NCBI RefSeq assembly: GCF_002160525.1
Contig: NZ_NFKT01000002.1
Coordinates: 186,001 to 250,000 of the forward strand
Length of the DNA: 64,000 nucleotides
Direction of reading: 5' to 3'
Source of the DNA: Lachnoclostridium sp. An169
GTDB taxonomy: Bacteria > Bacillota > Clostridia > Lachnospirales > Lachnospiraceae
Part shown: piece after piece, positions 56,453 to 64,000 of the stretch
Numbering within the stretch: the stretch's first letter is position 1
How the letters are laid out: every line of letters begins with the position of its first letter
Made by a program: the position numbers and the translations under genes
The notes under the pieces: generated by a model
Databases searched by the model: none
Told to the model about the DNA's origin: nothing
What the model saw: only the letters and a program-made list of their open reading frames with translations

Positions 56453-59400
56453 ATGAAAACGCGAAAACGAAGCAGATTTTTAGCCGCTGTGCTTTCCTTA
56501 GCACTTGTAGTGATCGCACTGCCCATTACTGCAGCGGCAACGGAAACAGATGATGCTGTCATATACGATGCATCAGAAATAAGCCCGTTTAAAGACCGTA
56601 CTTTGCAAGACGTTGCAGATCACTATTCAGCGGCAAGGTATGCAGGAGAAACCTATATCGACTCAGATTCATCTACCTGGTATTCGACGCCGTCCTCAAC
56701 CAGTGCACCCTATGCAGCCGGAGTACTGACGGAGGATACACATGAAGCCATGACAGCAATGACAAATTTTTATCGTTGGCTTGTGGGTGTGCCAGAACTG
56801 ACTGCTACATCGCAGCATTCTGATTCTTTACAGGCGCAGGCGCTTGACCGGAATTTTGAGTTTGATCATTTTATTAGTAATTCCAGCAAGCCAGAAGATA
56901 TGGATGAGGACTTGTGGAATGAAGGATTTGCATGCGACCATAATATTCTGGCAAGGTGGTATACGCCTCAGGGCGCTATAACAGGCTGGATAAATGAGGG
57001 ATATTCTACTTATTATCAGGAATGGGATACATTGGGACATCGTTATGCACTGATTGGATCAGATTGTTCGGATGTTCAATTCGGCTATTCCGGCAGTATT
57101 GCTATTGGAAAAAATGTAAGCAGCCAGAATACAATGGAAACTCCATTCGCTGCCTTCCCTGCGCCGGGATACATGCCAACAAGTTTAGTTTCTCCTTCCA
57201 GCAGTGCCTGGTCTGTTGAACTGAATAACGCTGCGGTCACGGTGGAAGATAGTTCTGCAGTCGTAATCACTATCACAAATCTCTCTACCGGAGAAGCTTA
57301 TCAACGGACAGAAGCTGACGGAACCGCGCAGGTTTCCAACTGGACAATTTCTTTTGTGCAGCCACCTGCTGATGAAAGATATTCCGGAGAATATACGGTA
57401 GAAATCACAGGACTGACAGATGCAGTAACCGGTAAAGCTGCAGTGATCCGCTATACTACAAATTTCATAGACATTACAGAAACTGCTGCGTCATATATTA
57501 CGGAAGCGGCAGGTGACATTTCCCAGTACGTTATTTATCAGTCAATGGCAGACAGTCTGGAGAAAGTCGCAGCAATACTTCCAGATGAAATTACAGTTAC
57601 GTCAGAAATTGGGGGATCAGCAACGATTCCTGTATCCGGGGCATGGACAGTTGATGAATCAAACAACTGCTTCGTTAATTCCGCAGACGCGAATCTGCTG
57701 CCTTCGCACATGACAGATAAGAATGGATTGTTAGAAAAGATTATGATACCATATACCATATCTGATGACTGGTATGATTCGTTCAACACTTTATCAATCC
57801 GTCCGGATACCGTTTCATTAGGAGATACAGTTACGTTTAGAGTTTACCGGACGCTTGTTTCAACAGATAGCAGTCAGATCTTTAAACTTACCGAAAATGA
57901 AGATGGAACATATTCCGCAGTCAAAAAATTTGACTCTTCCACTTCTTCTGATTTTGATAAGGAACTGTCAGATGAAAACGAGCCTTATCATATTTACAAC
58001 CATACGGCAGTGGCAGAAGATAATGGTGAGTATATTTCTGTTTATTTTGATTCTACAGACGTGGATTGGGGTGGCATCAGTTTTTATGTGTCCACAGATA
58101 CAAAAACTTTGACAGTTGCATGTAATCACATATATGGAGATCCAGTAATAGAAAACAGAAAAGACGCTACATGTACCGAAAACGGTTCTTATGATTCTGT
58201 TGTATACTGTACAGCTTGCGGAGAAGAACTCAGCCGTACTACCATAACCGTAGATAAAACTGATCATACCACCAGTGAGGCTGTCAGGGAAAATGAAAAA
58301 GCAGCGACCTGCACGAAAGCGGGCTCTTATGATTCTGTTGTATACTGTAGTGTTTGCGGCAAAGAACTCAGCAGGGAAATGGTAGAGATCCCCATGACAG
58401 AACATGAATATATTTCCCATGTTACTGAACCGACCTGCACGGAAAAGGGATATACAACTTATACATGCTCGCAGTGTAATGACAGCTATACAGATAACTA
58501 CACGGATGCTTTGGGTCATGACTATGTAATGACTATTACTAAAAATCCTACTGCTGATGAAAGCGGTGAAATGAAATATACATGCTCCCGCTGTAACGAT
58601 AGCTATACAGAGGTAATTCCAGCTCTCGGGCATACTTGGGATAAAGGCGTTGTAACAAAAGAAGCTACTTGCACAGAAACTGGTATAAAAACTTACACTT
58701 GTACAGATCCGGGCTGTAAGAAAACTTATACTGAAGTCATTGCAGCACTGGGGCATACTGCCGGTGAACCCGTGCGTGAAAATGAAACTGCTGCCACTTG
58801 TACAAAAACCGGAGCTTATGATTCCGTTGTATATTGCACAGTTTGCGGAGAGGAACTGCAACGTACTACTGAAATTATAGATCGAATTGATCATACAGCA
58901 AGCGAAGCTGTCAGGGAAAATGAAGAAACAGCGACCTGTACGAAAGCGGGTTCTTATGATTCTGTTGTATACTGTAGTGTTTGCGGCAGGGAGCTCAGCA
59001 GAGAGACGGTGGAGGTCCCTGTGTTGGAGCATGAATATAAATCCTCTGTTACTAAACCGACCTGCACGGAAAAAGGATATACAACCTATATCTGTTCGCA
59101 TTGCGGTGACAGTTATACGGATAACTACACGGATGCTTTGGGACATACCTATGTTGACGGGGTGTGCACTCTTTGTGGCACGAAAGAGCCGGTTGAACAT
59201 GTGCATTCATACGGGGATCCAGTGTTTACGTGGAATGAAGACCACAGTGCCGCCAATGCTGCTTTCACTTGTATAGATGGTGATGACAAACAGATCATTG
59301 AATGCGTTATAACCAGTGAGATTACTTCCGAAGGTAATACGGTTTATACTGCTACTGTGGAATTTAATAATGAGACTTATTCTAATACTCAAATTGTTGC

Positions 59401-59692
59401 TGCTCCGAATACCCCGGAAGTACCAAATGAGCCGGAAGTACCCGCTGTTCCAGGCGTACCGGAAGTACCTGTGAAACCAGATACACCAACTGATTCAGAC
59501 AGCTCAAATAAACCTGGTTCAGTAACGGATTCCAATAAGCCATCAACGAATGTAACTACTCCAGATAATAGTAATTCTTCTGCTGTTAAGACGGGTGATT
59601 CGCAGAATCCTGTGATATGGGGAACTCTGATGGTTATGTCTATTGTTGGTCTGGTAATTGTATTATTTAAAAAGAAACGGTATAGTAAGTAA
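56453..59692 (+). CDS. Secreted CAP-like protein with cysteine repeats and sortase-type anchor
   Basis: 1079 residues. Signal peptide (about 1-29, cut near AAA/TET), a CAP/SCP-like region (about 100-230: NFYRWLVGVPEL, QAQALDRNFEFDHF, DTLGHRYALIG), two beta-rich regions, then eight Cys repeats (about 557-925) of two interleaved kinds, a Pro/Val/Thr spacer and a VKTGDS-hydrophobic-KKKRYSK sorting end. Exported and probably wall-attached. The weak spacing of GGGAG before the ATG leaves the exact start a little open. CAP domains bind lipids or glycans or cleave peptides; the specific role is unknown. It is AT-rich and interrupts the glycan enzyme order. Confidence 0.8.
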   Translation: MKTRKRSRFLAAVLSLALVVIALPITAAATETDDAVIYDASEISPFKDRTLQDVADHYSAARYAGETYIDSDSSTWYSTPSSTSAPYAAGVLTEDTHEAMTAMTNFYRWLVGVPELTATSQHSDSLQAQALDRNFEFDHFISNSSKPEDMDEDLWNEGFACDHNILARWYTPQGAITGWINEGYSTYYQEWDTLGHRYALIGSDCSDVQFGYSGSIAIGKNVSSQNTMETPFAAFPAPGYMPTSLVSPSSSAWSVELNNAAVTVEDSSAVVITITNLSTGEAYQRTEADGTAQVSNWTISFVQPPADERYSGEYTVEITGLTDAVTGKAAVIRYTTNFIDITETAASYITEAAGDISQYVIYQSMADSLEKVAAILPDEITVTSEIGGSATIPVSGAWTVDESNNCFVNSADANLLPSHMTDKNGLLEKIMIPYTISDDWYDSFNTLSIRPDTVSLGDTVTFRVYRTLVSTDSSQIFKLTENEDGTYSAVKKFDSSTSSDFDKELSDENEPYHIYNHTAVAEDNGEYISVYFDSTDVDWGGISFYVSTDTKTLTVACNHIYGDPVIENRKDATCTENGSYDSVVYCTACGEELSRTTITVDKTDHTTSEAVRENEKAATCTKAGSYDSVVYCSVCGKELSREMVEIPMTEHEYISHVTEPTCTEKGYTTYTCSQCNDSYTDNYTDALGHDYVMTITKNPTADESGEMKYTCSRCNDSYTEVIPALGHTWDKGVVTKEATCTETGIKTYTCTDPGCKKTYTEVIAALGHTAGEPVRENETAATCTKTGAYDSVVYCTVCGEELQRTTEIIDRIDHTASEAVRENEETATCTKAGSYDSVVYCSVCGRELSRETVEVPVLEHEYKSSVTKPTCTEKGYTTYICSHCGDSYTDNYTDALGHTYVDGVCTLCGTKEPVEHVHSYGDPVFTWNEDHSAANAAFTCIDGDDKQIIECVITSEITSEGNTVYTATVEFNNETYSNTQIVAAPNTPEVPNEPEVPAVPGVPEVPVKPDTPTDSDSSNKPGSVTDSNKPSTNVTTPDNSNSSAVKTGDSQNPVIWGTLMVMSIVGLVIVLFKKKRYSK
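58123..59187 (+). repeat. Eight CxxC repeats with an internal block duplication
   Basis: Repeats of about 35-47 residues have the form CT-x-G-SYDSVVY-CxxCG or CTEKGYTTYTCSxC. Repeats 1-3 and 6-8 are near copies in the same order, so a three-unit block was duplicated; the DNA is also nearly identical in places (for example the tcttatgattctgttgtata word appears in four units). Confidence 0.8.
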
Positions 59693-59718
59693 TAGTTTAC
59701 TCTGGTCAGATATCAAAA

Positions 59719-59753
59719 GCAGTGGGGGATGGATAGTTTTCCCATCCCCCTGC
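59719..59753. terminator. G/C-rich hairpin after the CAP-like gene
   Basis: GGGGGATGG pairs with CCATCCCCC (9 bp, extended by GCA/TGC with one bulge), 27 bases after the stop. What follows is A-rich, not T-rich, so it is either a weak terminator or an mRNA-end hairpin. Confidence 0.5.
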
Positions 59754-59807
59754 ATAAATGTAAAAAAGTAAAAAAATAATTATTTTTATCAAAAGGAGTC
59801 TATAGTC

Positions 59808-60908
59808 ATGAAATACAACTACCTCATCGTCGGCGCCGGTCTCTTCGGATCGGTCTTCGCCTACGAAGCAAAGAAAAAGGGAAAGACATGCCTTGTCATT
59901 GACAAGCGCGACCATATCGCAGGAAATATCTACTGCGAGGAAATCGAGGGCATCAACGTACACAAGTACGGTGCTCATATCTTCCACACATCCAATAAAA
60001 AAGTGTGGGACTACATCAACCAGTTTGCGGAATTTAACAATTACATCAACTCCCCGGTTGCTGTTTACAAAGACGAGCTTTATAACCTGCCGTTCAATAT
60101 GAACACCTTCAGCAAGATGTGGGGAATCCGCACGCCGCAGGAGGCGAAAGAAATTATTCAGAAGCAGATCGCAGAGCTGAATATCACCGAGCCGAAAAAC
60201 CTGGAGGAGCAGGCGCTCTCCCTTGCGGGAACGGATGTATACGAGAAACTGATCAAAGGTTACACAGAGAAACAGTGGGGACGTCCATGTACAGAGCTTC
60301 CGTCCTTTATCATCAAGAGGCTTCCATTCCGGTTCATTTATGACAATAACTATTTTAATGACCGTTATCAGGGGATCCCCATGGGCGGATATACAAAGAT
60401 TGTCGAAAAAATGCTGGACGGAATCGACGTAAAGACAAATACCGATTACTTTGAATTCATAAAAGAGAACCCGGATATTGCGGAAAAGACCGTATTTACC
60501 GGGATGATTGACGAGTATTTCGGATATAAACTGGGAGCCCTCGAGTACCGCTCCGTACGTTTTGAGACAGAGGTTCTCGACACCGATAACTATCAGGGAA
60601 ATGCGGTTGTAAACTACACGGACCGTGAAGTTCCGTATACCAGAATTATCGAGCATAAGCATTTCGAGTTTGGCAAGCAGGAAAAAACGGTCATCTCACG
60701 TGAATACTCTTCTGAGTGGCACCAGGGAATGGAGCCTTATTATCCGGTAAACGATGATAAGAACAATACCCTTTTTGATGAATACCGGAAACTGGCTGAT
60801 CAGGAGAAAGATGTGATCTTCGGCGGAAGACTTGGAAATTATAAGTATTACGACATGGATAAGGTGATCGAAGCAGCTCTTGAAGTATGCGAAAAGGAAC
60901 TTGTATAA
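59808..60908 (+). CDS. glf: UDP-galactopyranose mutase
   Basis: 366 residues, AAAAGGAG start. FAD-binding GAGLFGSVFAYEAKKKGKTC, DKRDHIAGN, INVHKYGAHIFHTSNKKVW, NTFSKMWG, KGYTEKQWGR and the late FGGRLGNYKYYDMDKV: all family marks, full length. It makes UDP-galactofuranose from UDP-galactopyranose in the cytoplasm, feeding the GlfT2-like transferase encoded at 40.2 kb. Base composition returns to the GC level of the early part of the locus. Followed after 33 bases by a nucleotidyltransferase gene. Confidence 0.97.
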   Translation: MKYNYLIVGAGLFGSVFAYEAKKKGKTCLVIDKRDHIAGNIYCEEIEGINVHKYGAHIFHTSNKKVWDYINQFAEFNNYINSPVAVYKDELYNLPFNMNTFSKMWGIRTPQEAKEIIQKQIAELNITEPKNLEEQALSLAGTDVYEKLIKGYTEKQWGRPCTELPSFIIKRLPFRFIYDNNYFNDRYQGIPMGGYTKIVEKMLDGIDVKTNTDYFEFIKENPDIAEKTVFTGMIDEYFGYKLGALEYRSVRFETEVLDTDNYQGNAVVNYTDREVPYTRIIEHKHFEFGKQEKTVISREYSSEWHQGMEPYYPVNDDKNNTLFDEYRKLADQEKDVIFGGRLGNYKYYDMDKVIEAALEVCEKELV

Positions 60909-60941
60909 AAAAATCCAGAACTTCCAGGGAGGAAACATAAA

Positions 60942-61868
60942 ATGAAAACATCACTTGTGATCATGGCCGCCGGAATCGGCTCCCGCTTCGGGGGCGGCAT
61001 CAAACAGCTCGAGCCGGTCGGCCCAAACGGCGAGATCATCATGGATTATTCCATCCATGACGCCATTGAAGCAGGATTTGATAAAATTATCTTTATCATC
61101 CGCCGCGACATCGAAAAGGATTTCCGTGAAGTGATCGGAGACCGGATCGAAGCTGTGTGCAGGTCGAAAAATATTGAAGTATGCTATGCATTCCAGGATC
61201 TGCACGATATTCCGGATGGTTTCAGCGTACCGGAAGACAGGACAAAACCATGGGGAACCGGTCAGGCAGTCCTTGTCTGCCGCGGCCTGATCAAAGAGCC
61301 GTTTATCGTGATCAATGCAGACGATTATTATGGGAAGGAAGCTTTTGTAAAGATCCATGACTTCCTGCAGGGCTATACACCGGAACAGCCAAATGCTTTT
61401 TGCATGGCAGGATTTATCCTCAAAAATACGCTCAGTGAAAACGGAGGCGTCACAAGAGGCATCTGCCAGTTAGACGAGAACGGTTATCTGACCGGAGTAC
61501 ATGAAACTTCCAATATCGTAAAGACTGCCAGCGGTGCAGCTGTCGATGAAAACGGAGTCCTTTCTCCGGTTGATGCAACATCCTACGTCTCCATGAACAT
61601 GTGGGGACTGACGCCGGAGTTTGTGGGAATGCTCAAAGAAGGTTTTGCTGAATTCTTTAAGAATTTGAACGGCAACGAAGCCAAAGCCGAGTACCTTCTG
61701 CCAATCTATATCGATGAACTGCTGAAAGCGGGGAAAGTATCCGTGAAAGTTCTCGGCACAAACGATAAATGGTTTGGCGTGACGTATAAGGAGGATAAGC
61801 CCGTAGTGGTTGAATCCTTCCGGAAACTGATAGAGGATGGAGTTTATAAAAAGGAATTGTTTTCCTGA
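60942..61868 (+). CDS. Sugar-phosphate nucleotidyltransferase
   Basis: 308 residues, AGGGAGG start. NTP-transferase fold: MAAGIGSRFGGGIKQLEPVG with the signature Gly/Lys loop, PWGTGQAVLVC, metal site INADDYYG, then VSMNMWGLTPEF and KWFGVTYKED. It joins a nucleotide to a sugar phosphate, giving NDP-sugar plus PPi, a supply reaction for the glycan locus. The sugar and base are not decided by these motifs; I would not name it GalU or RmlA. Same composition as glf. Confidence 0.85.
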   Translation: MKTSLVIMAAGIGSRFGGGIKQLEPVGPNGEIIMDYSIHDAIEAGFDKIIFIIRRDIEKDFREVIGDRIEAVCRSKNIEVCYAFQDLHDIPDGFSVPEDRTKPWGTGQAVLVCRGLIKEPFIVINADDYYGKEAFVKIHDFLQGYTPEQPNAFCMAGFILKNTLSENGGVTRGICQLDENGYLTGVHETSNIVKTASGAAVDENGVLSPVDATSYVSMNMWGLTPEFVGMLKEGFAEFFKNLNGNEAKAEYLLPIYIDELLKAGKVSVKVLGTNDKWFGVTYKEDKPVVVESFRKLIEDGVYKKELFS

Positions 61869-62061
61869 ATCACTTCCGGCCTCTTAGAGCGGATATCTTT
61901 TCAAGATGATTCTGTTAATTAGAACCTGCCCCCTGTGGATGGATGGAGCCGGTCAGTGATTTTATTTTACTGCCGCGCCCCGTCTCCAGGGGACTTTTAT
62001 CTTTTTTCTGGTCCTATGTCAAGAAAAAGTACAAATTAAACATGCCTTTTTTAAGGTTGGC
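61869..62061. other. Gap between the glycan locus and the IS remnant
   Basis: 193 bases with no open frame. The last part (from about 62010, CCTATGTCAAGAAAAAGTAC) resembles the terminal sequence of IS3-family elements, but an exact IS end and target duplication cannot be assigned because only one end is present. Confidence 0.5.
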
Positions 62062-62382
62062 TTACCCTGCCAAAGCTTCTGCTTTTTCTTCTAACGCTGC
62101 ATAATACGCCTCCTCATATTGATCAGGCGAAAGATATCCACAATGACTGTGGCTCCGCACTGTATTATAAAACGTTTCGATATATTCAAATACCAACTTA
62201 TATGCATGCCGGTAGTTAAAAATTTTAAAACGGTTAATCCACTCCCGCTTCAGTAACGCGTGGAAGGATTCGATACATGCGTTATCCCATGGATATGCTT
62301 TCTTTGAATAACTGTTTACCATCCCATCTGTTGCCTGACGGAACGCATCTGATACATACTGGCAGCCTCTGTCCGTATTATA
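62062..62382 (-). pseudogene. IS3-family transposase (OrfB) C-terminal remnant
   Basis: On the minus strand, DRGCQYVSDAFRQATDG followed by MVNSYSKKAYPWDNACIESF and HALLKREWI is the C-terminal part of the rve/DDE domain of IS3-type OrfB, including the last catalytic Glu (ACIESFHALLKREW) and the second Asp (TDRG). The first Asp and the N-terminus are missing: homology stops at the TDRG codons, exactly where the 34-bp palindrome and the recombinase element begin. The upstream half may lie beyond the far end of that element, outside the window. Confidence 0.85.
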
Positions 62383-62404
62383 CCGAATTCGGTATAATAC
62401 GGAC
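62371..62404. repeat. 34-bp perfect palindrome at the element boundary
   Basis: A perfect palindrome centred on GAATTC (GTCCGTATTATACCGAATTC with its mirror), covering the last recognisable transposase codon on one side and reaching the first element repeat on the other. It marks the left boundary of the recombinase element. Confidence 0.85.
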
Positions 62405-62488
62405 TATGCCGAAGAAAATACTATGCCGAAGTTTAGCATTAAGCCTTATACTAAGCCGATGTTTCAAATTTTTTCGGCATAGTATTTT
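62403..62488. repeat. Terminal repeats of the tyrosine-recombinase element
   Basis: ACTATGCCGAAG occurs at 62403-62414 and 62420-62431, a variant ACTAAGCCGAT at 62450-62460, and AAAATACTATGCCGAA (62415-62430) is repeated in perfect inverted form at 62473-62488. Such clustered direct and inverted copies are probable recombinase binding sites at the element end. Confidence 0.7.
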
Positions 62489-62494
62489 ATATAA

Positions 62495-62536
62495 TTGAAG
62501 TACCTATTTTTATTATAAGACAAGGAGGTACTTCAA
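62495..62536 (+). promoter_or_regulatory. Hairpin masking the ribosome-binding site of the recombinase
   Basis: TTGAAGTACCT (62495-62505) is the exact complement of AGGTACTTCAA (62526-62536), an 11-bp stem with 20-nt loop that includes part of the AAGGAGG site and ends one base before the ATG. A TATAAT at 62490-62495 may be the -10. Confidence 0.65.
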
Positions 62537-62537
62537 G

Positions 62538-63737
62538 ATGAAAATCGAAACAATCTGTAATTCATTGTTAGAAACTCTCATTCAAGCCGGTTATAATGAG
62601 AACACAATTTTCAACTACAGAGGTATCATCCGCAGGTTTAAAGCTTTTTGCAAAGAAAAAGAAGCCTTCGAGTATACCCCAGAACTCGGGCAATCCTATG
62701 CGGATGACGTAATCAGCAAAAAAACAGGGAAGTTCAGCAAACAGCGTTATTTCTCACAGGGAAGGTTTGCAAGATTGTTGACGTCCTATTACTACACTGG
62801 CTCTTTCGACCTTTCTGTGATGAAACGCGGAAGGAAAGAGCCAGAAAATAAAAACCTGAACAAACTGTATTATGAGTATGGTTCTTATTTGAGAAAAAAG
62901 TATTCCAACGAGAATACGGTAAGGTTCTATGATTATGAAGTCTTCTGTTTTTTTCAGTATCTGGATTTCATCCAGATATACGAACTGAGGGAAATCTCGG
63001 CTGCCACTATCGTGGATTATCTCAGAACGATGAAACAGAGCAGGCAGCGCGCAGTCCTCTGTGGGCTCAGGCTCTATTTTACTTTCATAGGACGTACAGA
63101 TCTTTTTGCGGTCATCGATGGTATGCACGCTTACAGGCCCAAAAAAATCATTCCTGTGTTGACTGATGACGAGAAAGACAGACTTCGTGATACGATCGAA
63201 TCCGGAGTTATCAGCAACAGAGACGCAGCTATCGTTCCTCTTGGGCTTTCGACAGGTATAAGGGCGATAGACTTGATAAACTTGCGACTTTCAAACATTG
63301 ACTGGAACCTCGAAACAATCTCATTTAAGCAATCAAAGACAGGTAATCTTGTAAATATCCCCCTTACATTGGCAGTAGGAAATGCCATTGCAAGATACCT
63401 TTACGAAGAGAGACCGAAGGTCGACAATGATTACCTTTTCGTAAGGGCTTTGGCACCCTTTGATCCTTTGGCAGGCCATACATCTTGTTATGCCATTGTC
63501 AAAAATGCCTTTAAGAAGGCGGATATCAGCAAAGATGCTCGTATCTTCGGTATGCATATGCTCCGCCATAATGCTGCATCGACGATGGTAAAAAATGAAG
63601 TCCCAATATCAACGATTTCTGCCATCCTCGGCCATGCCAGCACAGATACAACCGATGTCTATATAACAACCGATGCGGTCAGACTCAGAGAATGCGTCCT
63701 CCCCATGACGGGCATTTCTAAGGAGGTGAACGCATGA
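62538..63737 (+). CDS. Tyrosine recombinase (integrase), first of the element
   Basis: 399 residues. N-terminal SAM-like DNA-binding domains (about 1-200); catalytic domain with Arg in LSTGIRAIDLINLRLS, Lys-bearing KQSKTGNLVNIPL, HMLRHNAASTM (H-x-x-R), LGHASTDTTDVYI (His and Tyr nucleophile). It cuts and joins DNA through a phosphotyrosine. ATGA overlap with the next recombinase gene shows coupled expression, as in recombinase-in-trio and Tn554-like elements. The ribosome-binding site is in a hairpin. Confidence 0.93.
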   Translation: MKIETICNSLLETLIQAGYNENTIFNYRGIIRRFKAFCKEKEAFEYTPELGQSYADDVISKKTGKFSKQRYFSQGRFARLLTSYYYTGSFDLSVMKRGRKEPENKNLNKLYYEYGSYLRKKYSNENTVRFYDYEVFCFFQYLDFIQIYELREISAATIVDYLRTMKQSRQRAVLCGLRLYFTFIGRTDLFAVIDGMHAYRPKKIIPVLTDDEKDRLRDTIESGVISNRDAAIVPLGLSTGIRAIDLINLRLSNIDWNLETISFKQSKTGNLVNIPLTLAVGNAIARYLYEERPKVDNDYLFVRALAPFDPLAGHTSCYAIVKNAFKKADISKDARIFGMHMLRHNAASTMVKNEVPISTISAILGHASTDTTDVYITTDAVRLRECVLPMTGISKEVNA

Positions 63738-64000
63738 GGAGATTTGTCAGTAAACTTGCGTACAAACTCAATGATTTCATAGCCTACAAGAATGCACTCG
63801 GGATTAAATATGACACCAGCCGCGTCTATCTGCTGGAACTTGATCAGTATAATCTCGAACATGGAAACTATGATTTACTTACAAAGGGGTTGGCTGAAGG
63901 CTGGGCTCTTTGGCACGCCGGAAAATCGGAATCCCAGGACAGGAGCTGGATACCACCCATCAGGGAATTTGGCCGTTATCTGCGCAGTATCGGAGAAAGT
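63734..64000 (+). CDS. Second tyrosine recombinase, cut by the window edge
   Basis: 89 codons are visible and open to the right edge, starting at the ATG that overlaps the previous stop, with AAGGAGG just before. MRRFVSKLAYKLNDFIAYKN, then DQYNLEHGNYDLLTKGLAEG and REFGRYLRSIGES, is the N-terminal core-binding domain expected of such recombinases. The catalytic part is outside the window. Its tandem position supports a multi-recombinase element. Confidence 0.8.
   Translation, partial: MRRFVSKLAYKLNDFIAYKNALGIKYDTSRVYLLELDQYNLEHGNYDLLTKGLAEGWALWHAGKSESQDRSWIPPIREFGRYLRSIGES

Noticed and set aside
58123-59187. Possible CRISPR-like array
   Set aside because: The repeats are coding, in frame, imperfect and without unique spacers of even size.
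57968-59206. 412-codon antisense frame in the CAP-like gene
   Set aside because: It follows the cysteine repeat region and repeats with it; no ribosome-binding site.
61869-62061. Attachment site or tRNA at the end of the glycan locus
   Set aside because: No cloverleaf or tRNA-like sequence is present; only an IS-end-like stretch can be seen.

Overview
The window looks like a chromosomal segment of a gut-type Clostridia, most likely Lachnospiraceae. The reasons are moderate GC content, strong GGAGG ribosome-binding sites, a PPi-dependent metabolism gene (pyruvate phosphate dikinase), KTGD-type sortase-anchored surface proteins, a 2-hydroxyacyl-CoA dehydratase/activase operon and a large ABC-exported glycan cluster. 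Genus cannot be decided from sequence alone. Nearly all genes read on the + strand in tightly packed operons.

Layout. 0-9 kb: the 3' part of ppdK, a large wall-anchored protein, an XRE regulator divergent from a small membrane protein, a strong minus-strand promoter/terminator unit that looks like an undescribed small RNA, a phosphodiesterase and a VanZ-like protein. 8.2-17.2 kb: a restriction-modification island. A PLD-type (NgoFVII-like) nuclease and a small HTH protein are divergent from two C5-cytosine methyltransferases, a tandem-AAA McrB-like protein, a McrC-like nuclease and Vsr. The two methyltransferases plus McrB/McrC subunits match the LlaJI/BsuMI type of system. 17.2-22.2 kb: response regulator, one-TM histidine kinase, ABC ATPase and FtsX-type permease, resembling a peptide-antibiotic sensing/resistance module. 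22.3-31.6 kb: housekeeping and metabolism, with a TetR regulator, FucO-like dehydrogenase, inorganic pyrophosphatase, phasin-like protein, UbiB-like kinase, DgkA-like kinase, SseB-like protein and a three-gene 2-hydroxyacyl-CoA dehydratase/activase operon.

31.7-61.9 kb: a surface-glycan locus opened by a near-consensus promoter and a leader with a nine-G tract. It encodes glycosyltransferases, two 'FLARDG' proteins (one with and one without a HAD domain), an ABC-2 permease, an ABC ATPase fused to an extracellular cohesin/Ig-like region, a galactofuranosyltransferase-like enzyme, a duplicated SGNH-like protein and two FrhB/pyruvyl-transferase fusions with opposite domain order. It also holds an acetyltransferase, a wall-anchored CAP-like protein, UDP-galactopyranose mutase (glf) and a nucleotidyltransferase. 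I infer an ABC-exported polymer containing galactofuranose and probably pyruvate ketals. About 49.6-59.7 kb is visibly more AT-rich than both flanks, suggesting modular acquisition.

61.9-64 kb: a degraded IS3-type transposase interrupted by an element carrying at least two overlapping tyrosine recombinase genes, with a 34-bp perfect palindrome and repeats at its left end. This resembles a recombinase-in-trio element, and it continues past the right edge.

The best candidates for something undescribed are the cohesin-TM-ABC ATPase fusion, the permuted FrhB/pyruvyl-transferase pair, the small-RNA-like unit at 6.5-6.8 kb and the composition of the restriction island.
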